Of a stretch of DNA of 64,000 nucleotides, positions 61,501 through 64,000 are shown piece after piece (within the stretch, counting starts at the first letter, position 1; the number at the start of each line of letters is the position of its first letter). The position numbers and the translations under genes were made by a program. A model generated the notes under the pieces. It was not told the origin of the DNA and made no database searches. It saw only the letters and a list, made by a program, of their open reading frames with translations. The DNA is from Larus michahellis (Eukaryota; Chordata; Aves; Charadriiformes; Laridae). The DNA lies in NCBI RefSeq assembly GCF_964199755.1, contig NC_133896.1, forward strand, positions 97,526,200 through 97,590,199, read 5' to 3'.

Positions 61501-64000
61501 TTCATGTCTCCATATTTCTCTGCGTGTTGTAATAGCTGGAAGAGGAGATTGCACTGAGAGAGAAAAAAAAGCAGGAGAAGGAGAAAGCAAAGCTTGAATG
61601 GATAAAGCATCAACAGGAGATGGGAAAGGAGATAAAAGAAGAAGAAGAACCTGAAGAAGAACCCGAAGAAGAGCCATTGCCACCTCTCTACATACCAGAG
61701 GAGCCCAGTCCCATCCTCTGTGGCTTTTATTCATCACCAGGAAAATTTTGGCTTTCCTTGGTAAATTAATTTTTAGTTCATGTTGATGGGATTGCAAAAT
61801 GCGGCAACCTTCCCTTCACGTCTGGGTGCCTTAGAAAACTGATTCTCTAGGCCATGGAATCCCCTTCATACTTGGTAGTTTCAGTGGTCTTTGTGAAATA
61901 AATCAGTAGCGTAACTCCGGTTCAGATTGTTCAGTAAGTTTCCAATAGGTATGCTTCTTGGTGATGCCTGAATGAGCACAAAGACTAAGCTGTTCCCTCA
62001 CAAGCAGACAGTAGAACCTTAACGTATTGGTAATTCCAATAATCACCTGTAATTCCATTGATCATGATAGATTTTTCTCTGTGGGTAAAAAGGACCTCTA
62101 GATGATTGGAAGTAACATTTTCTAACCTGTAGTAGACCCTTAAGAAAGGAAGAATTATTCTGAAAATTGCATTTACCTGGTCAGCTGCTTCAGTGTTCTT
62201 TTGTTACCATTTCTTTATTGTCCTCCTCAGGGTGGGTATGACTCAGGGTTCCTCTATCACTGTGAATTCTCCTCAAATGATGACCAAGACAACCCTGAAA
62301 ACAGGCAAGATGAACCCTTTGAAGCGATTCCTATTGAGGGCACTGACAACAATCCCATCCACCGAATCTCCTTCAGGTAAAACATTGTAGTGTAACACTT
62401 AGCTTCATGATAAAGCTTGATGCAATTGAACTTGGAAAGAAAGAGGATACACTGCTTCGTCCTTTTTTTAATTGTAGGTCAACTGTAGTATGCAGGAACT
62501 ATCTCAGGTTTTCCTGGCACCGAATTTCACTTAAAATTCCTAATGGACACAGTGGGGCACTGTGTCTAACAGAATAATTTTAAAAGCCCTTCAAAGATGA
62601 AAATGTCTGATATTTAATTAAGTACTGATTAGGACTCAAACATCCTAGGCTGTAGATCTCCAGGAGACCCATTAAAAGCCTCTGCAAATTGTGATCATCA
62701 GAACAGCTGTTCTTTTTGGTAATTAGCAAAGAGAGGACACAGTTAGCCCTCAAGGAGAACATATAGGGATCAGTCCATCCCTCTTGTGCAGAGGTAACAG
62801 GACGAATGAAAATGGTAAACTATTTTCAGACTCCTGATATTAGGTCCCCTGTAAGGCTAGGCATGATCTTCATCTAAGGAAGCAGGTTTAGTTCAGGCTT
62901 TACAGCTGGCTGCATTCACTACCATCCGTACTAGGTGGAGAGCAGGGAGGGACAACTGTTTTTCTAGCTCTTGGTGTCTGCTGCCCTGCACAACTCGGGG
63001 CTGAGACCAGTTCCGTGATGCTCAGCAAGTGCTGGAGCATTCCTGAGCTGCTAGTTAGCTGCAAAAAAGTTTGTAGTAGTTTCACACATACTTTAAATGG
63101 TCCAAATACTTTGCTCCCAGCTTACAAACTTGGGAAGGCTACATTTATTCAGATAGATTAGCTCTTCTAAAGAAGTGTCATGTTTTGAGCTGAGACCTTA
63201 CTTGTTTGAAGTTGCCTGTTATTACTGTTTCTTGTTGCTTATTTAACAGTACCAGCAGACTACTGATGTTCTGTGGGATGCAGAATGGCGCACTGCGTGT
63301 TTATCCTCTGCAAGAAGAAGGCCTCTCAGTGAATACCCTGAAGGAACACTGGTCCTTGAATGTACATGACAATGACTATGGCCAGATCCAGGGGATCTGT
63401 TCTAGTTATGATGATAGGTTTCTGATTACCTGTGGTGGAGATGGAAACATTTTTACTTTCAACGTCTTGTCTCCAGAGGATGTTCACAAAGAGCTAAAAG
63501 CCAAAATCCCCTCTCCTAGGGTAAGTCGCTACCCTTGTTCACTGAATTAGGCCTATTTACAATGAAACTACTGCAGGTGGAAAAAATCCAGTTCAATTAC
63601 TTGGCATCATAGATCTTTCATAGCAAAAGCTGAGGTTTCCAAACAATTTGGAAGAAGAGCTCTTGCGAAACATTCTGTAATGAACAGGCACTGACTGGAT
63701 TGTTCCATCTGCATGTTTTGTGTTTTTCTCCAAATAAACATAGTATGTGTTCTTCATATGTAATATTCTACTAGTCTTTCCCACTCAAATGTGTAATCAT
63801 GCACATTCCTAGAATGAAAGAACCACAAGGATTTGTCATATTTAATACCTGTCTTGGATTTAGTTCCAGTAAAGTGTGATTCTGCTCTGGATGGGGATTC
63901 TAGAAATAATGTTGGAGAATACCAAATGTATAGTTTCTTTGTGCATCTAGTACATTCATATACAATTCAGAAGTTGGACTTTTTAAATTCGCAAAATAGC
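37520..64000 (+). CDS. CFAP44: CFAP44 (WDR52), 5' part, runs off the window
   Basis: Axonemal WD-repeat protein. With CFAP43 it forms the tether/tether-head complex that holds the inner dynein arm f motor domain on the doublet microtubule; human defects cause malformed sperm flagella. Visible coding exons are 37520-37535, 42439-42570, 43315-43407, 44254-44431, 45487-45649, 46653-46755, 47076-47292, 48825-48939, 49424-49588, 50854-51009, 51611-51658, 52732-52831, 54079-54173, 56567-56776, 57716-57826, 59528-59680, 61536-61760, 62231-62376 and 63250-63520, or 899 codons with phases closing throughout. Residues 1-125 are acidic and low-complexity. WD-type blades follow ([47 protein letters not shown]). 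Residues 686-735 are a Glu/Lys-rich coiled-coil stretch before [13 protein letters not shown], and blades resume to 899. Human CFAP44 has about 1,850 residues, so about half is here. The very N-terminus is uncertain because exon 38,994-39,143 contains a stop. Confidence 0.95.
37536..42438 (+). other. CFAP44: CFAP44 intron 1 region
   Basis: 4.9 kb. The only notable item is the possible exon at 38,994-39,143. A T-run occurs at 39,401-39,413. No CR1 copy or other gene is recognised. Confidence 0.6.
38994..39143 (+). pseudogene. CFAP44: CFAP44 candidate exon 2 with in-frame stop
   Basis: Bounded by TTTTTCATAAAG and a consensus GTATGT donor, it is exactly 150 nt. It is phase 1 on both sides, matching exon 1 and exon 3. 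It encodes an acidic tract ([20 protein letters not shown] and so on) like its neighbours. One TAA (39,137-39,139), two codons before the donor, closes the frame. It could be a decayed or skipped exon, a stop-carrying cassette exon, a real polymorphism or a sequencing error. Confidence 0.5.
42439..42570 (+). CDS. CFAP44: CFAP44 exon 3
   Basis: Acceptor AAATGGCAG, donor GTGAGT, 132 nt, phase 1 to 1. It encodes [20 protein letters not shown] to ADHGGV, an acidic and Ser/Pro-rich N-terminus. If exon 1 is not used, in-frame ATGs at 42,417, 42,423 and 42,432 could begin translation in a longer form of this exon. Confidence 0.8.
43315..43407 (+). CDS. CFAP44: CFAP44 exon 4
   Basis: Acceptor CCTTTGCAG, donor GTGAGT, 93 nt. 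It encodes [20 protein letters not shown] and [11 protein letters not shown], an acidic low-complexity region. Confidence 0.85.
44254..44431 (+). CDS. CFAP44: CFAP44 exon 5
   Basis: It encodes [15 protein letters not shown], then [20 protein letters not shown] and [11 protein letters not shown], leading into the first blade. Two in-frame acceptors, CTTCTGAG at 44,253 and GTGCAG at 44,259, differ by six bases (two residues). The donor is GTATCC after AA. Confidence 0.88.
45487..45649 (+). CDS. CFAP44: CFAP44 exon 6
   Basis: Acceptor TGTTCTCAG, donor GTATGG. It encodes [20 protein letters not shown], then [20 protein letters not shown] and [13 protein letters not shown], closely matching the human HSFGYDC...SSSGGGIG region. 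Confidence 0.95.
46653..46755 (+). CDS. CFAP44: CFAP44 exon 7
   Basis: Acceptor CTTTTTCAAG, donor GTAGTG. It encodes [20 protein letters not shown] to [11 protein letters not shown], a WD blade. Confidence 0.95.
47076..47292 (+). CDS. CFAP44: CFAP44 exon 8
   Basis: Acceptor TTTCTTCAG, donor GTAGGT, 217 nt. It encodes [40 protein letters not shown] and [13 protein letters not shown], all strongly conserved with human. Confidence 0.97.
48825..48939 (+). CDS. CFAP44: CFAP44 exon 9
   Basis: Acceptor TATACTCAG, donor GTAAGT, 115 nt. It encodes [20 protein letters not shown] and GYVELPDGK, near-identical to human ([15 protein letters not shown]). Confidence 0.97.
49424..49588 (+). CDS. CFAP44: CFAP44 exon 10
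   Basis: Acceptor TTCATTGAAG, donor GTGAGT. It encodes [20 protein letters not shown] to [10 protein letters not shown]. The [13 protein letters not shown] blade is a clear family landmark. Confidence 0.97.
50854..51009 (+). CDS. CFAP44: CFAP44 exon 11
   Basis: A weak acceptor (ACACCATGAAG) follows a T-run 16 bases upstream; the donor is GTAAGA. It encodes [20 protein letters not shown] and [14 protein letters not shown] to VWYAQ, matching human VRIWDFETIDTAD..DDTGLLE. Confidence 0.93.
51143..51352 (+). mobile_element. CR1 3' end with odd tandem tail
   Basis: CR1 3' landmarks include CACTGGAACAGGCTTCCTAG, GGACTAGATGG and AGGTCCCTTCCAGCTGAACT. The tail is three CTGAA units and two copies of the 15-mer TACGCTATGCTACTC, not the usual ATTCTATG octamers. 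It is of the same subfamily as the 32.1-kb copy and lies in the intron before CFAP44 exon 12. Confidence 0.9.
51611..51658 (+). CDS. CFAP44: CFAP44 exon 12 (48 nt)
   Basis: Acceptor TTCTTCTTCAG, donor GTAAGT. It encodes [16 protein letters not shown], which matches human [16 protein letters not shown]. Phase 0 on both sides, so it could be skipped without a frameshift. Confidence 0.96.
52732..52831 (+). CDS. CFAP44: CFAP44 exon 13
   Basis: Acceptor TTGCACTGCAG, donor GTAAGT. It encodes [20 protein letters not shown] and [13 protein letters not shown]. Confidence 0.96.
54079..54173 (+). CDS. CFAP44: CFAP44 exon 14
   Basis: Acceptor TTTCCACGCAG, donor GTGAGT. It encodes [20 protein letters not shown] and [12 protein letters not shown]. 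Confidence 0.95.
54174..56566 (+). other. CFAP44: CFAP44 intron 14
   Basis: A 2.4-kb intron with one CR1 fragment (55,140-55,536). I see no other feature in it. Confidence 0.7.
55140..55536 (+). mobile_element. CR1 internal fragment
   Basis: About 400 bp of the CR1 reverse-transcriptase region, including GAAATTCAACAATGGAACAT, GGATCTTGGGATCCTGGG and GGCCACATCTTGAATGCTGG. Both ends are missing; it stops well before the CR1 3' end, which is unusual for target-primed insertion and suggests a later deletion. Confidence 0.88.
56567..56776 (+). CDS. CFAP44: CFAP44 exon 15
   Basis: Acceptor CTACTCAAAG, donor GTATGT, 210 nt. It encodes [35 protein letters not shown] and [20 protein letters not shown] to ATG. 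Human has the same blade ([19 protein letters not shown]). Confidence 0.97.
57716..57826 (+). CDS. CFAP44: CFAP44 exon 16
   Basis: Acceptor TTTTTCTCAG, donor GTGAGT. It encodes [20 protein letters not shown] and [16 protein letters not shown]. Confidence 0.97.
57827..59527 (+). other. CFAP44: CFAP44 intron 16
   Basis: A 1.7-kb AT-rich intron. Its only recognisable feature is the 14-bp triplication at 59,350-59,391. Confidence 0.7.
59350..59391 (+). repeat. Short tandem repeat, 3 x 14 bp
   Basis: Three adjacent copies of GTCCATTTAAAAGN; the third is slightly changed. Confidence 0.85.
59528..59680 (+). CDS. CFAP44: CFAP44 exon 17
   Basis: Acceptor TTTTGTACAG, donor GTAAAT. It encodes [20 protein letters not shown] to [14 protein letters not shown], as in human LLIICENG and FHFSSVKSRIK. 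Confidence 0.96.
59681..61535 (+). other. CFAP44: CFAP44 intron 17
   Basis: A 1.9-kb AT-rich intron with a GGTTTT-type low-complexity patch near 60,553-60,600. Nothing else is recognised. Confidence 0.7.
61536..61760 (+). CDS. CFAP44: CFAP44 exon 18, charged coiled coil
   Basis: Acceptor GTTGTAATAG, donor GTAAAT, 225 nt. It encodes [20 protein letters not shown], a Glu/Pro-rich [12 protein letters not shown] tract and [20 protein letters not shown]. The purine-rich repeat GAAGAAGAAGAACCTGAAG may vary in length. Confidence 0.95.
62231..62376 (+). CDS. CFAP44: CFAP44 exon 19
   Basis: Acceptor GTCCTCCTCAG, donor GTAAAA. It encodes [20 protein letters not shown] to [11 protein letters not shown], as in human [13 protein letters not shown]. 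Confidence 0.95.
63250..63520 (+). CDS. CFAP44: CFAP44 exon 20
   Basis: Acceptor CTTATTTAACAG, donor GTAAGT, 271 nt. It encodes [40 protein letters not shown] and [20 protein letters not shown] to PSPR. This is the last exon in the window, and the gene continues to the right. Confidence 0.96.
63521..64000 (+). other. CFAP44: CFAP44 intron 20, cut by the window edge
   Basis: AT-rich intron sequence with no exon or repeat that I can recognise. Confidence 0.75.

Overview
The window comes from a bird nuclear genome. The evidence is seven CR1 retroposon copies or fragments, small genes with many introns and GT-AG junctions, CpG-island promoters, and an intact gene for the egg-yolk lipoprotein apovitellenin-1 (APOV1, apoVLDL-II). 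I know APOV1 only from birds and other egg-laying sauropsids. The APOV1 protein differs clearly from the chicken one, so a non-galliform bird is likely; the species cannot be named from the sequence.

Layout from left to right. Positions 1-7,100 hold no gene I can recognise. An isolated CpG island lies at about 7,100-8,120 and must be the promoter of something, but I could not attach a coding exon to it. Positions 8,350-12,600 are repeat-poor non-coding DNA. APOV1 is on the minus strand (about 12,625-15,860, four exons, 106 residues). Immediately upstream of it are a DR1 site, a perfect estrogen response element, a second imperfect one, and then a long CR1 copy. ILDR1 (angulin-2, a tricellular-junction immunoglobulin protein) follows, also on the minus strand (coding exons from 36,463 down to 21,873, eight exons, 541 residues, complete). 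CFAP44 (WDR52, a ciliary WD-repeat protein) starts at 37,520 on the plus strand and runs off the right edge. Nineteen coding exons (899 codons, roughly the N-terminal half) are visible, plus one questionable exon at 38,994-39,143.

ILDR1 and CFAP44 are head-to-head about 1 kb apart, and a minus-strand CR1 copy has landed between the two CpG-rich promoters. The CFAP44 promoter carries an NRF1 palindrome, a ZNF143/Staf-type motif and a perfect RFX X-box, as expected for a cilia gene. All exon junctions were placed by reading splice consensus and codon phase and by similarity to the proteins as I remember them. Phase closes at every junction of the three genes. No viral elements, CRISPR arrays or prokaryotic-type systems were seen.
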